Positions 39,700 to 48,504 are shown, numbered from the stretch's first letter. The stretch: DNA of 64,000 nt from Clostridiales bacterium (GCA_003150355.1 QAMJ01000015.1:1-64000); one strand, 5' to 3'. Notes: generated by a model from the sequence alone, not told the origin. Translations and numbers: made by a program.

Positions 39700-40851
39700 T
39701 CAGAACGAAAGCTTTTCCATGCGGTCAAATGCAATTTTAAGTGTATCAATACCCACTGTGCATGCAATTCTGAAGTGCCCGGCACCTGCCGTGCCGAAGG
39801 CTTTACCGTGGCTTACAAGGACATGCGCCTTATCCAGCAGCACATTGCAGAACTCGTCGTCCGTGAGTCCGGTTTTCTCTATGCCGGGGAACAGATAGAA
39901 CGTACCCTTAGGCCGCACAAGACTGAGATACGGAATTTTTTCTATGCGGTCTGCTGTATAAAAGATACGGTCGCGGTATGCTGTGACGTATTTTTCGCGT
40001 ATCTCGCGGCGCATCGAGAGTGCATGGATCGCGGCGCGCTGCGATATCGAGGGCGCGGTATAGATGAGAGAACCGTTAATATCGTTCATGACTTCCAGCA
40101 ACTCGGGTTCAGCGATGATAACGCCGACGCGCCAGCCGGTCATAAGGAAGTTCTTTGAAAAACTGTTGAGAGTAATAGTACGTTCAGCCATCCCAGGCAG
40201 AGTGCGGAGGGGGCAGAAGTCGCCCTCGTAAAGATAGGTCGTGTAAATTTCGTCCGCCGCTATCAGCAGGTCATATTCCTTTGCGACGCGTGCAAGCATT
40301 TCGAGCGTATCATTGCCGTAGGCCATGCCGGTGGGGTTCGTGGGGTTGTTGAATATTATTGCCTTTGTCCGCGGCGTAATGGCGGCGCGCAGACGTGCCT
40401 CGTCAATGGCGTAGTCCTCGCTCGCGTAGGTCGGCACATCGACGCACACGCCGCCTGCAAGCTCTATCTGTGTGCGGTACATGGGGAAGTACGGGGAAAA
40501 GACGATGACCTCGTCGCCTGGATCAAGGATTGAGAACATCACAAGCGCCATGCCGAGGCAGCTTGACGCACTCACAAGTACATGATCGTGCGGGAGCTTC
40601 TGCTCAAAATCCTCCTGCCACGCGCGGCACACCGCGTCTATAAGCTCCGGGTCGCCCTTGGGGTCGCCGTAGCGCGTGTACCCGGCCTTCGCGTCACGGA
40701 AGGCGGCGTTTATTATGCCCTCGTCGGTGATGAAATCCGTGTCGCCGATACTCAGGTCAATTATATCCTTATACTTTGCGAGGGCTTCCGTGTCGAGCGT
40801 CAGCCCGCTGCCGGCGTTCTGAAATCTTTTTGCGATGTAATTGCGTTTCAT
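39700..40851 (-). CDS. Class I/II pyridoxal-phosphate aminotransferase
   Basis: A 383-residue fold-type I aminotransferase. Family landmarks are YGDPKGDPELIDAV (about 60-73), the NNPTNPTGMAYG loop (about 167-178), DEIYTTYLY (about 199-207), the PLP lysine in SFSKNFLMTGWRVG (about 229-242) and the C-terminal arginine that binds the carboxylate. The substrate is not predictable. Its ATG overlaps the stop of the LarA-like gene (ATGA) and a GGAGG lies inside that gene's end, so the two are tightly coupled. Confidence 0.9.
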   Translation of the reverse strand: MKRNYIAKRFQNAGSGLTLDTEALAKYKDIIDLSIGDTDFITDEGIINAAFRDAKAGYTRYGDPKGDPELIDAVCRAWQEDFEQKLPHDHVLVSASSCLGMALVMFSILDPGDEVIVFSPYFPMYRTQIELAGGVCVDVPTYASEDYAIDEARLRAAITPRTKAIIFNNPTNPTGMAYGNDTLEMLARVAKEYDLLIAADEIYTTYLYEGDFCPLRTLPGMAERTITLNSFSKNFLMTGWRVGVIIAEPELLEVMNDINGSLIYTAPSISQRAAIHALSMRREIREKYVTAYRDRIFYTADRIEKIPYLSLVRPKGTFYLFPGIEKTGLTDDEFCNVLLDKAHVLVSHGKAFGTAGAGHFRIACTVGIDTLKIAFDRMEKLSF

Positions 40852-42134
40852 GCTTCAGTATCCTCCTTCACATGCGGTATAACCGTGGAGCCGTTCGGTA
40901 TCACGTAGACCGATTTTCCCTCAAGCTGCGCTGCGGCAAGCAGGGAATCCACATCGGAAAACGCCTTCATCCCCATCGGCTCGACGTCCTTCGAGTCGAT
41001 GCTTGAATAGAGCAGAATGTTATAGCGCTGCGCCTGCTCGCAGTTGAGGAAGAAGATATATCCCGCGACCGTGAAATGCTCGCGCAGGCGCTGCTCTATC
41101 GTTCCCGCGGTGAGATCCTTCGACCAATCGAAGTACTCGGCGGGCCCGCCGCCGTCCCGCGCCTCGATCATCAGTATCAGAGTCCCGCCCGGCTTCAGGC
41201 CGGACTCCACATTGTCAATGGCCTTAGTGCCCTGATAAAGGGAAATATCCTTCGGGAAGCCGCCGCAGCTCGTGACGATGACGTCCGCTTTCGCCGGTAT
41301 GTCCACCTGATATATCTTGTCCACCGTGCGGCAGGCCTGCTCCCATGAGGAGAGATAGTGTCCGGAGAAGATGGCGGCAAGCTGCATCTGCGCGTTCATC
41401 ACAAGGTTTATGATAAACAGATTTTTTACCAAACCTGCTGCCTCGCACATGTCCTCGTGCAGGGGATTGCCCTTGAGTACGCCGTTTCCGATGGCGGGGT
41501 TCGAGCGAAGCTGCGCCGCATCTAAGGAAAACGCGTGATTATGAAATATCGTCTCGCGGCTGCTGATGCCCGGCAGTATGCTCTTGCGCCCGCCGCCGAA
41601 GCCTGCCATCACGTGGTGCGTCACCGCGCCGAGGCAGATCACGATATCTGCCTGCGCCGCCGTGCGGTTGATGGACACGGGTGTGCCGTGCGGTGTTGTG
41701 CCGAGGTACACAAGGTCATCGGCATCGCAGTTGTGGTTCTCGACCCGGATGCGGTCATATACCGCATCGGTCACAAGCGTGCGCAGCTCCTGCTCATCGC
41801 CGCCCTCATGCGTGCCGTTTGCGATGACGATGCTGATGTCCGCTTCCTGCACTCCGCAGCGCTGAGTGAGATAGTCCACCAGATGCGGGACTACAAGATC
41901 CTGCCGCATCCAGAAGCGCGACATGTCGCTGACTATGAGCGCGACGGTGTTTCCCGCCTTGACGCGCTTGCACAGCGCCTCGCTGCCGATCGGCTCATCG
42001 AGCGATCCCCAAAGTGCCGTCCGGATGTCCTTTATAGGCTCAACCTTGTTGCCGTGCAGCTCGCCGAGAATATTGCAGCCCTCCAGCGGAAGCGTCACTG
42101 TACCGTCACCGTAAGCAAATTGATAATTATTCAT
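40848..42134 (-). CDS. Lactate racemase (LarA) family protein
   Basis: A 428-residue protein of the nickel-pincer (NPN cofactor) LarA family, which racemises or epimerises 2-hydroxy acids. The N-terminal domain has SDMSRFWMRQDLVVPHLVDYL (split over about 80-100) and NGTHEGG. The cofactor segment THHVMAGFGGGRKSILPGIS (about 185-204) contains the Lys used for the covalent cofactor in LarA, with further His in FHNHAF. The start at 42134 has GGTGGG about 7 bases upstream. The cofactor genes larB, larC and larE are not in the window. The substrate may differ from lactate. Confidence 0.87.
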   Translation of the reverse strand: MNNYQFAYGDGTVTLPLEGCNILGELHGNKVEPIKDIRTALWGSLDEPIGSEALCKRVKAGNTVALIVSDMSRFWMRQDLVVPHLVDYLTQRCGVQEADISIVIANGTHEGGDEQELRTLVTDAVYDRIRVENHNCDADDLVYLGTTPHGTPVSINRTAAQADIVICLGAVTHHVMAGFGGGRKSILPGISSRETIFHNHAFSLDAAQLRSNPAIGNGVLKGNPLHEDMCEAAGLVKNLFIINLVMNAQMQLAAIFSGHYLSSWEQACRTVDKIYQVDIPAKADVIVTSCGGFPKDISLYQGTKAIDNVESGLKPGGTLILMIEARDGGGPAEYFDWSKDLTAGTIEQRLREHFTVAGYIFFLNCEQAQRYNILLYSSIDSKDVEPMGMKAFSDVDSLLAAAQLEGKSVYVIPNGSTVIPHVKEDTEA

Positions 42135-42179
42135 ACTTGTCCCACCCATGCTGCATATTCGCAATTGAAATAATGCCAA

Positions 42180-42208
42180 AGTATATTGTAATTCGGCGCA
42201 TATTGCAA
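42180..42208 (-). promoter_or_regulatory. Promoter of the LarA-aminotransferase operon
   Basis: On the minus strand: TTGCAA (42203-42208), a 17-bp spacer and TATACT (42180-42185), about 46 bases before the start codon. Confidence 0.6.
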
Positions 42209-42312
42209 TAGTAAATATTCATAAAATTTAAGCTTTGGATATATTGATCGCCTTGTGCCCAGGCAGGGGCCTTCACTTGGTGATAATGCCGTCAGCTCCG
42301 TAAAGTGCTGGA

Positions 42313-42365
42313 AATAAAAACGAATCAGGATAAAGTTTATCGCTTCATCCTGATTCGTTTTTATT
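42313..42365 (-). terminator. Terminator after the ybaK-like gene
   Basis: A perfect 19-bp inverted repeat (42313-42331/42347-42365) with a 15-base loop. The minus-strand product ends in CGTTTTTATT, ending the xpaC-telA-LemA-like-ybaK run. Confidence 0.85.
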
Positions 42366-42377
42366 GTCCCGAAGGAC

Positions 42378-42851
42378 TCATGCCCCCGGGAGCTTACAGA
42401 CGTCTATCCAAGCCTTGGCGTTGGAGTATCTGTACAGCTCATCGAGGTTCAGCTCGATGGCGCTGCTCGCGCTGCCGACAGCGGGGAACACCGTCTCGAA
42501 GCGCTTGAGGCTTTCGTCAAGGTATACGGGGATACCCTCGTTTATGCCGAAAGGACACACGCCGCCGACCGGGTGGCCGACCAGCTCAAGCACCTCGTCT
42601 GCCGAGAGCATCTTCGCCTTGAAGTGGAAATACTCCTTGAACTTGTGGTTGTCTATCCTTGCGTCGCCGGCTGCGAGGATAAGCATACAGCCCTCGTCGG
42701 TCTTGAAGGACAGCGTCTTTGCGATGCGGGCGCCCTCGACGCCCAGAGCTTGAGCCGCCAGCTCAACGGTTGCGGAGGAAACGGTGAATTCCTGAACTCT
42801 GTCCTCCAGTCCGAGAGCTCTGAAATATGCGCGGCCTTTTTCGATTGACAT
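42378..42851 (-). CDS. YbaK/EbsC family (aminoacyl-tRNA deacylase)
   Basis: A 157-residue YbaK/ProX-fold editing protein that hydrolyses mischarged tRNAs, classically Cys-tRNA(Pro). Diagnostic parts are AQALGVEGARIAKTLSFK (about 33-50, with the catalytic Lys), LVGHPVGGVCPFG (about 90-102) and the VGSASSAIELNLDELYR C-terminal strand. The Shine-Dalgarno is AGAGGT. It is 18 bases downstream of the LemA-like gene, so it is probably the last gene of that transcript, although the function is unrelated. Confidence 0.88.
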   Translation of the reverse strand: MSIEKGRAYFRALGLEDRVQEFTVSSATVELAAQALGVEGARIAKTLSFKTDEGCMLILAAGDARIDNHKFKEYFHFKAKMLSADEVLELVGHPVGGVCPFGINEGIPVYLDESLKRFETVFPAVGSASSAIELNLDELYRYSNAKAWIDVCKLPGA

Positions 42852-42869
42852 TTTTCTACCTCTGTTTGT

Positions 42870-43430
42870 TTAGGAAAAGTATTCTGGGAAGCTGATACCA
42901 AAGAAATCAGCCCAGTTGCGGGTTGGAAACTTATCGTATTTGCGCAGGAACTCGCGCACGGTGTCGTTATAGCAGGCGGCGTTTATATCGTCGACACAGT
43001 CGGCGATCTCATCCGAGTATTCACTCATTGCCTCTTCGTGGCGGCTGCTCAGCCCCGTCGCGTGAAGCTGCGCCTCAACGTCCTTGAGTGCGGTGATGAA
43101 CTCAGAATACGTCTGATATACGCTGCCGATGTCGCGGCTCCCGGAGGAGACGAGCGCGCGGAGACGCTGGCTGCTGTCAGAGAGCGCAGCAGTGTCTATC
43201 CCGTAATTTGAAGCGATAGGCACGATCTCATCCGTGACTGCGCAGAGCGAACTGATCTCCTCGGCAATGGCGTCGTGATCCTCGCCTTTGTATCTTACGC
43301 CGCTGTAAAAGCCGTCGGTTACCTTGTCGCATTTATTGTTGAGCTTCGCGCTGACAGAAATCAGCGTGGACGCGAAAATAACTATAAGCGACAAAATCAC
43401 CGCCACAGCGGGCTTCTTAAAAAAATCCAT
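42870..43430 (-). CDS. LemA-like membrane-anchored protein
   Basis: A 186-residue protein with one N-terminal membrane anchor (about 8-27), followed by an all-helical domain. The C-terminus (YNDTVREFLRKYDKFP, then FFGISFPEYF) resembles the LemA pattern YN-x-x-x-FP...FG-x-x-x-YF, and the region after the anchor resembles the LemA helix with its NNKCD/VTDG turn. It is divergent enough that I call it LemA-like only. GGAGG lies 7 bases before the ATG. It is the third gene after xpaC and telA. Confidence 0.6.
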   Translation of the reverse strand: MDFFKKPAVAVILSLIVIFASTLISVSAKLNNKCDKVTDGFYSGVRYKGEDHDAIAEEISSLCAVTDEIVPIASNYGIDTAALSDSSQRLRALVSSGSRDIGSVYQTYSEFITALKDVEAQLHATGLSSRHEEAMSEYSDEIADCVDDINAACYNDTVREFLRKYDKFPTRNWADFFGISFPEYFS

Positions 43431-43458
43431 ATATTCCTCCTTACGGAAGCACAGACTA

Positions 43459-44616
43459 TCAGCCCTTCATTTCAAGCAGCTTATCCTTGAGTTCGCCCTC
43501 GATACGCGCAAGCTCATCCTCGGCCTGAGCGCGGCGGGCACGGCCGTCGTCTTGGATCTGGCGCACTTCGTCGAGCGTGGCGATAAGCTCAAGGTTGGTC
43601 TGCTTGAGCGTTTCCATATCGACGATGCCGCGCTCAGACTCCTTCGCGACGTTCACGCTGCCCTGATGCAGGGTCTTCGCGTTCTTCATGAGCAGCTCGT
43701 TGGTCACATCGGTCACGTTGCGCTGCGCCTGCATGGCCTGCTCGGAGTGGTACAGCGACAGAGCCAGCACCATCTGGTTCTTCCAGAGGGGGATGGTGTT
43801 GACGATCGAGGAGCGGATCTTCTCGGCCATCAGGCTGTCGTTATTCTGCACCATGCGGATCTGCGGAGCCATCTGCACGGAGATAGTGCGCGTCAGCTCA
43901 AGGTCGTGTATCTTCTTCTCGAAGCGGCCTATGAGGTTTGCAAAATCATTCGCGGCCTGCGCATCCTCGGGAAGCCCGGTCTCCTTGGCCTTCGCGACGT
44001 ACTCTGGCAGCTCAACATTGCGCAGATGCTCTATCTTGAGCTTGCCGGCGAGGATATACATGGTGAGCTCCTTCATGTACTCCTCGTTCTTTTCGTACAT
44101 CTTATCCATCATGCTGATGTCCTTCATCAGCGTGATCTCGTGCTTTTCAAGCTCCTCGACTATCTTGTCGACATTGACCTCGGCCTTGTCGAACTGCGCC
44201 TTTTTCTCGGCGATGGTCTGGGAAGCCTTCTTGAACAGGCCGAAGAAGCCTTTCTTTTCCTCCTCGTCGAAGTTCAGCCCCTTGAGCTCGACAACAAGCT
44301 CGCTGAGCATATCGCCGCACTCACCGAGATCCTTGGTCTTGACGCTGCTGAGAGCGGCGTCAGAGAACTCGGAGATATTCTTCTGCGCAGCACTGCCGTA
44401 GTTCATGACCTGATCGGTGTTCTTGATGTCTATCTTCTCTGAGAAATCACGCACCGCGGCCTGTTCGGCCGGGGAGAGACTGCTGATGTCAAGCTTCTCG
44501 ACGGGCGTCTGCTCTGCCTGCTTTTCCTCAACAGGAGCCTCCTCAACGGCGGCTTCGGTCTGCGCAGCGTTCGGCTCAAGGGTAAGGGCGGGGATGAAGC
44601 TCTTTTCTTCACTCAT
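43459..44616 (-). CDS. Toxic anion resistance protein TelA family
   Basis: A 385-residue TelA/KlaA/YaaN-family protein. An Ala/Glu-rich N-terminus (about 1-45) is followed by the long helical core, with IGRFEKKIHDLELTRTISVQM and the signature MVQNNDSLMAEKIRSSIVNTIP, then NQMVLALSLYHSEQA, and a coiled-coil tail (about 340-385). The family is linked to tellurite and cell-envelope stress, but its biochemistry is unknown. Its ATG overlaps the xpaC stop (ATGA), the conserved xpaC-yaaN pairing of Bacillus. Confidence 0.92.
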   Translation of the reverse strand: MSEEKSFIPALTLEPNAAQTEAAVEEAPVEEKQAEQTPVEKLDISSLSPAEQAAVRDFSEKIDIKNTDQVMNYGSAAQKNISEFSDAALSSVKTKDLGECGDMLSELVVELKGLNFDEEEKKGFFGLFKKASQTIAEKKAQFDKAEVNVDKIVEELEKHEITLMKDISMMDKMYEKNEEYMKELTMYILAGKLKIEHLRNVELPEYVAKAKETGLPEDAQAANDFANLIGRFEKKIHDLELTRTISVQMAPQIRMVQNNDSLMAEKIRSSIVNTIPLWKNQMVLALSLYHSEQAMQAQRNVTDVTNELLMKNAKTLHQGSVNVAKESERGIVDMETLKQTNLELIATLDEVRQIQDDGRARRAQAEDELARIEGELKDKLLEMKG

Positions 44617-45320
44617 GTTGTTTGTGTCCTTTCTGTTGTTATCTCAAAGTCCTTGTTACCGGAAAGCCCTTCTCTGGCCAACATGGTATTCATGACTTTT
44701 ATATCGGTTTCGATATCCAGCGCCTGATCCTCAAACAGAGAATCGAGCCGCTTCTTGAACGCTTCGATGGCGGCGTCGAGCATTTCGTTTATGTTCTTCA
44801 TGCTCTTGTCGAGATTCTCGCCCTCGATGCCCTGCGCGCTCATCCTGTCATAGGCGTTGAGGAGCTTTATCGTCGTCGGCAGATAATAGTTCATAAACTT
44901 CTTTATCTGCGGGATATCCGAGGGATCGGCGATGGCATCCTGCGTGATCTTATCCGTGATGCGCATGAGCTCATTGATCTTCTTGCGCACCTCGGTGTCC
45001 TTGATGGACATGTATAGCCTGCCCATCTCGCTGAGCGCGCGGTTGCCCTCCTCGACTATCGGGTCGATCTCCGGACCGTAGCTCTTCTTTTCGACGCGCT
45101 CCGGCGCGGCGGAAGACTTGGCCGCCTGCTCACGCCCTGCGTTGTTTTCCTTCTGCGCGGAGCTTCTGCCGAGAAGGTACGCGACGAAGGCGGAGACCGC
45201 AGCTGCCAGCAGCAGATACCATATGTTATACAGCGGCAGAAAGGCCGCCGCGATTATCCAGGCGATCGTGAAGCCGTATATGACCTTGACCGCCTTTTTC
45301 TTCTTATCTTTACGCGCCAC
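44613..45320 (-). CDS. xpaC: XpaC family (5-bromo-4-chloroindolyl phosphate hydrolysis) protein
   Basis: A 235-residue protein with a basic N-terminus, two membrane segments (about 11-28 and 31-48), a charged linker and a helical XpaC domain (IVEEGNRALSEMGRLYMSIK and MNYYLPTTIKLLNAYDRM). The start is GTG at 45320 with GGAGAG upstream. The name comes from a phenotype and does not prove phosphatase activity. It is the first gene of the xpaC-telA-LemA-like cluster. Confidence 0.88.
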   Translation of the reverse strand: MARKDKKKKAVKVIYGFTIAWIIAAAFLPLYNIWYLLLAAAVSAFVAYLLGRSSAQKENNAGREQAAKSSAAPERVEKKSYGPEIDPIVEEGNRALSEMGRLYMSIKDTEVRKKINELMRITDKITQDAIADPSDIPQIKKFMNYYLPTTIKLLNAYDRMSAQGIEGENLDKSMKNINEMLDAAIEAFKKRLDSLFEDQALDIETDIKVMNTMLAREGLSGNKDFEITTERTQTT

Positions 45321-45355
45321 TCAAAACTCTCCAATCGTTTGTCTTACATTTTTGT

Positions 45356-45384
45356 ATTTTATATCTAATTGCCGCAGCAGTCAA
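45356..45384 (-). promoter_or_regulatory. Promoter of xpaC operon
   Basis: On the minus strand: TTGACT (45379-45384), a 17-bp spacer and TAAAAT (45356-45361). It lies back to back with the rpe promoter, with 5 bp between the -35 boxes. Confidence 0.6.
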
Positions 45385-45389
45385 GAGTA

Positions 45390-45419
45390 TTGCAAATTAG
45401 CGCAGACCTGTAGTATAAT
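45390..45419 (+). promoter_or_regulatory. Promoter of rpe
   Basis: TTGCAA (45390-45395), an 18-bp spacer and a perfect TATAAT (45414-45419), about 54 bases before the ATG. Confidence 0.6.
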
Positions 45420-45472
45420 AAATCAGTATCTGCGTGCTGCGCGGTACACTTTCCGCGTAAAGGAGAACCAAG

Positions 45473-46135
45473 ATGATAAAAGTCGCACCATCAATACTGT
45501 CCGCCGATTTTGCGAAACTCGGCCGGGAGGTCGGAGAGGTAGCGGCCGCGGGCGCCGACTATCTGCATTTTGATGTAATGGACGGTCTGTTCGTGCCGAA
45601 TATTTCCATCGGTATCCCCGTGCTCAAATCCCTGCGCCGGGCGACGGATATGTTCATTGACGTTCATCTTATGATAGACAGGCCTGTTCGCTATGCCGAG
45701 CAGTTCTGCAAGGCCGGGGCGGATATGGTGACTTTCCATGTCGAGGCCGACAGTCAGGAAAATATTCTCAAGGCTATAGATATTGCCAGAGGGCTTGGCA
45801 AAAAGGCGGGTGTTGTCATTAAACCAAACACCCCAGCAGAGGCGGTGCTGCCGTTCCTGCCGATGGTCGACATTATCCTTGTCATGACGGTGGAGCCGGG
45901 CTTCGGCGGGCAGCACTTCATGCATGAGCAGCTGCCGAAGATCAGCCGTGTGCGTGAGCTTATCGACACGCTCTCGCCTGACTGCGAGCTTGAGGTGGAC
46001 GGCGGCATCGACGGTACGACCGCGGCTCTCGCCATCGAGGCCGGGGCAAACGTGCTGGTTGCCGGCAGCGCTGTGTTCGGCAGCGCGGATCGCGCCGAAG
46101 CAATTGAGCGCATCAGAACAAGTAAGATAAACTGA
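45473..46135 (+). CDS. rpe: Ribulose-phosphate 3-epimerase
   Basis: This enzyme interconverts ribulose-5-phosphate and xylulose-5-phosphate in the pentose phosphate pathway. It has a TIM-barrel with APSILSADFAKLG (residues 4-16), the metal-site blocks LHFDVMDG (about 34-41) and DVHLMI (about 63-68), MTVEPGFGGQ (about 139-148) and EVDGGI (about 176-181). Length 220 residues, with AAGGAG before the ATG. It is followed 10 bases later by recR. Confidence 0.96.
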   Translation: MIKVAPSILSADFAKLGREVGEVAAAGADYLHFDVMDGLFVPNISIGIPVLKSLRRATDMFIDVHLMIDRPVRYAEQFCKAGADMVTFHVEADSQENILKAIDIARGLGKKAGVVIKPNTPAEAVLPFLPMVDIILVMTVEPGFGGQHFMHEQLPKISRVRELIDTLSPDCELEVDGGIDGTTAALAIEAGANVLVAGSAVFGSADRAEAIERIRTSKIN

Positions 46136-46145
46136 GGAGCAAGCC

Positions 46146-46745
46146 ATGTCCTTTTTTCCCGCTTCACTTGAAAACCTTGTAGATAAATTCGCGTCCCTGC
46201 CCGGGATCGGCAGAAAGAGCGCGCAGCGGCTCGCTTTCCATGTCCTCAGCCTGCCGGATGATGAAGCGCAGTCCTTTGCGGATGCGATAGTCTCGGCGAA
46301 GAAGAGCGTCCACTGCTGCAAGGTGTGCCAGAACCTCACCGAGGGGGAGATATGCCAGATATGCGCGAGCGACACGCGCGATAAGAGCACCGTGTGCGTG
46401 GTGTCAGAACCGCGCGACGTGCTCAGCATCGAGCGCGGGCGGGAGTATAACGGCACGTATCATGTCCTGCACGGCGTCCTCTCCCCGATGAGCCATGTCG
46501 GCCCCGACGATATAAAGATCAAGGAGCTTCTGGTCAGAGTGGCGGAGAACGACATTCAGGAGGTAATCATGGCGACGAACCCGGACACTGAGGGCGAAGC
46601 GACGGCAATGTATCTCTCGCGCCTGCTCAAGCCTTTTAACGTCAAGGTGACGCGCCTTGCTTACGGCATCCCCGTCGGGTCGAACCTTGAGTTTGCGGAC
46701 GACGCGACGCTTAACCGCGCCATTGAAGGGCGCACTGAGATGTGA
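46146..46745 (+). CDS. recR: Recombination protein RecR
   Basis: The RecFOR-pathway protein for gap repair. It has the N-terminal HhH (LASLPGIGRKSAQRLAF-type; here FASLPGIGRKSAQRLAF, about 15-31), the C4 zinc finger (CCKVC...CQICAS, about 57-75) and the Toprim domain (VCVVSEPRDVLSIE and MATNPDTEGEATAMYL). The length of 199 residues is normal. AGGAG precedes the ATG. Its place after rpe is unusual: the common Firmicutes position is behind ebfC, occupied here by a GH2 gene. Confidence 0.97.
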   Translation: MSFFPASLENLVDKFASLPGIGRKSAQRLAFHVLSLPDDEAQSFADAIVSAKKSVHCCKVCQNLTEGEICQICASDTRDKSTVCVVSEPRDVLSIERGREYNGTYHVLHGVLSPMSHVGPDDIKIKELLVRVAENDIQEVIMATNPDTEGEATAMYLSRLLKPFNVKVTRLAYGIPVGSNLEFADDATLNRAIEGRTEM

Positions 46746-46839
46746 TTATTTATTCACGGCATAGGCTATACTCTTAACTGTGAGCACCAATAATCGGAGG
46801 CATGGTACATACGATTTTATTTAATAGATTGGAGATAAT

Positions 46840-48498
46840 ATGATTTCAAAACTGAAAATTATCCCGCTCGGCGGTCTGGGCGAAATAGGCAAGAATATGA
46901 CGGCCTATGAATGCGGCAGCGATATAATCATCGTTGACGCAGGCATGGGCTTTCCGGATGAGGACATGTACGGCATTGACATTGTCCTGCCGGATATCAC
47001 CTACCTCAAATCCAACGCCGAGAAGATACGCGGGCTGATCCTCACGCACGGCCATGAGGACCATATCGGCGGCGTTTCCTATCTGCTGCGCGATCTGGAC
47101 ATTCCCATATACACCACGCCTCTCACGGCGGCGCTGGTCGAGCTGAAGCTTGAGGAGCATGACCAGCTCTATAATACCCAGATATTTACCAAGAAGGACG
47201 GCTCGGTCTTCCGTCTCGGCTGCTTCACTGTTGAGTTCATCCATGTGAACCACAGTATCCCCGACTCTGTCGCGCTGGCTATCACGACGCCTATCGGCAC
47301 GGTCATCCACACCGGTGACTTCAAGATAGACGTGACGCCTATCGCCGGCAGTATGATAGACATCGCCCGTCTCGGCCAGCTCGGCAACGAGGGCGTGCTC
47401 GCTTTGCTGAGCGACTCGACAAATGTTGAGCAGCCGGGTCATTCCGCATCCGAACGCAAGGTCGGCGAGAGCTTTGACAAGCTCTTCATGGGCTGTGACA
47501 AGCGCATAATCATCACGACCTTTGCCTCGAACGTACACCGTCTGCAGCAGATCATAAACGTCGCGGCAAAGTATAACCGCAAGGTCGGCATAACCGGGCG
47601 CAGTATGGAGAATGTCCTGCATGTCGCTTCCGTCCTCGGATATATGGATATCCCGGAGAACGTCATGGTGGACATCGACAAGATAAACAAGCTGCCGCGC
47701 AATCAGACCGTCATCATATCCACCGGCAGTCAGGGTGAGACGATGTCCGCGCTCTACCGCATGGCCTTTTCCGAGCATAAGCAGATAAATGTCGATGCGG
47801 GCGACCGTGTTATCATCTCCGCATCCGCTATTCCCGGCAATGAGAATATGATAAGCCGCGTTATCGATGAGCTGTTCCACAAGGGCGCGGAGGTCATATA
47901 CGACCGGCACACCGATCTGCACGTCTCCGGCCACGCCTGCCAGGAAGAGCAGAAGATGATGCTCGCACTCACGAAGCCGAAGTTCTTCATCCCCGTCCAC
48001 GGCGAGCACAGGATGCTCGTCAAGCATGCGGAGCTCGGAAAGCTCATGGGCGTTGCGCCGAAGAATGTTGTCGTTGCCGAAAACGGCAAGGTCATTGAGA
48101 TAACGAAGAAGAGCATCAAGTGCGAGGAGACCGTCCAGGCCGGAGCGATCCTCGTCGACGGCAGCGGCGTGGGCGAGGTCGGCAGCGTCGTGCTGCGTGA
48201 CCGCCACAGGCTTGCTGAGGACGGCATGGTCGTGATAGTCCTCCCGTATTCTAACGAGACGCACACCCTCGTCTCCGAGCCTAAGATTGTGACCCGCGGC
48301 TTTATATACGTAAAGGAAGCGGAGAGCATGATGGAGGAGCTCAAGCGCGTTGCGATCGAATCGGTCGAAGCCTGTGAGAACCAGCACATCACCGATTGGA
48401 CTGGCATCAAGGGCAAGGTCAAGAGCAATATAACCGGGTATCTTTATAAGACTACCCGCCGCAGCCCCATGATCCTGCCGGTCATCGTCGAGGTATAA
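46840..48498 (+). CDS. rnjA: Ribonuclease J
   Basis: A 552-residue metallo-beta-lactamase/beta-CASP nuclease with 5'-3' exo- and endonuclease activity in mRNA decay. The zinc motif is HGHEDHIGG (about 68-76), with NHSIPDSVALA and HTGDFKID (about 163-170). The beta-CASP part contains STGSQGE and SASAIPGNE, and the last motif is VHGEHRM (about 387-393). GGAGA precedes the ATG. It could be RNase J1 or J2; only one copy is in the window. Confidence 0.95.
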   Translation: MISKLKIIPLGGLGEIGKNMTAYECGSDIIIVDAGMGFPDEDMYGIDIVLPDITYLKSNAEKIRGLILTHGHEDHIGGVSYLLRDLDIPIYTTPLTAALVELKLEEHDQLYNTQIFTKKDGSVFRLGCFTVEFIHVNHSIPDSVALAITTPIGTVIHTGDFKIDVTPIAGSMIDIARLGQLGNEGVLALLSDSTNVEQPGHSASERKVGESFDKLFMGCDKRIIITTFASNVHRLQQIINVAAKYNRKVGITGRSMENVLHVASVLGYMDIPENVMVDIDKINKLPRNQTVIISTGSQGETMSALYRMAFSEHKQINVDAGDRVIISASAIPGNENMISRVIDELFHKGAEVIYDRHTDLHVSGHACQEEQKMMLALTKPKFFIPVHGEHRMLVKHAELGKLMGVAPKNVVVAENGKVIEITKKSIKCEETVQAGAILVDGSGVGEVGSVVLRDRHRLAEDGMVVIVLPYSNETHTLVSEPKIVTRGFIYVKEAESMMEELKRVAIESVEACENQHITDWTGIKGKVKSNITGYLYKTTRRSPMILPVIVEV

Positions 48499-48504
48499 GC
48501 CGGG

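Noticed and set aside
46846..48387. Very long open frame (513 codons) antisense to the RNase J gene, and similar long antisense frames opposite dnaX, the GH2 gene, clpX and lon
   Set aside because: These mirror the codon bias of GC-rich genes on the other strand, have no ribosome binding sites and show no recognisable domains. The sense-strand genes are unambiguous.
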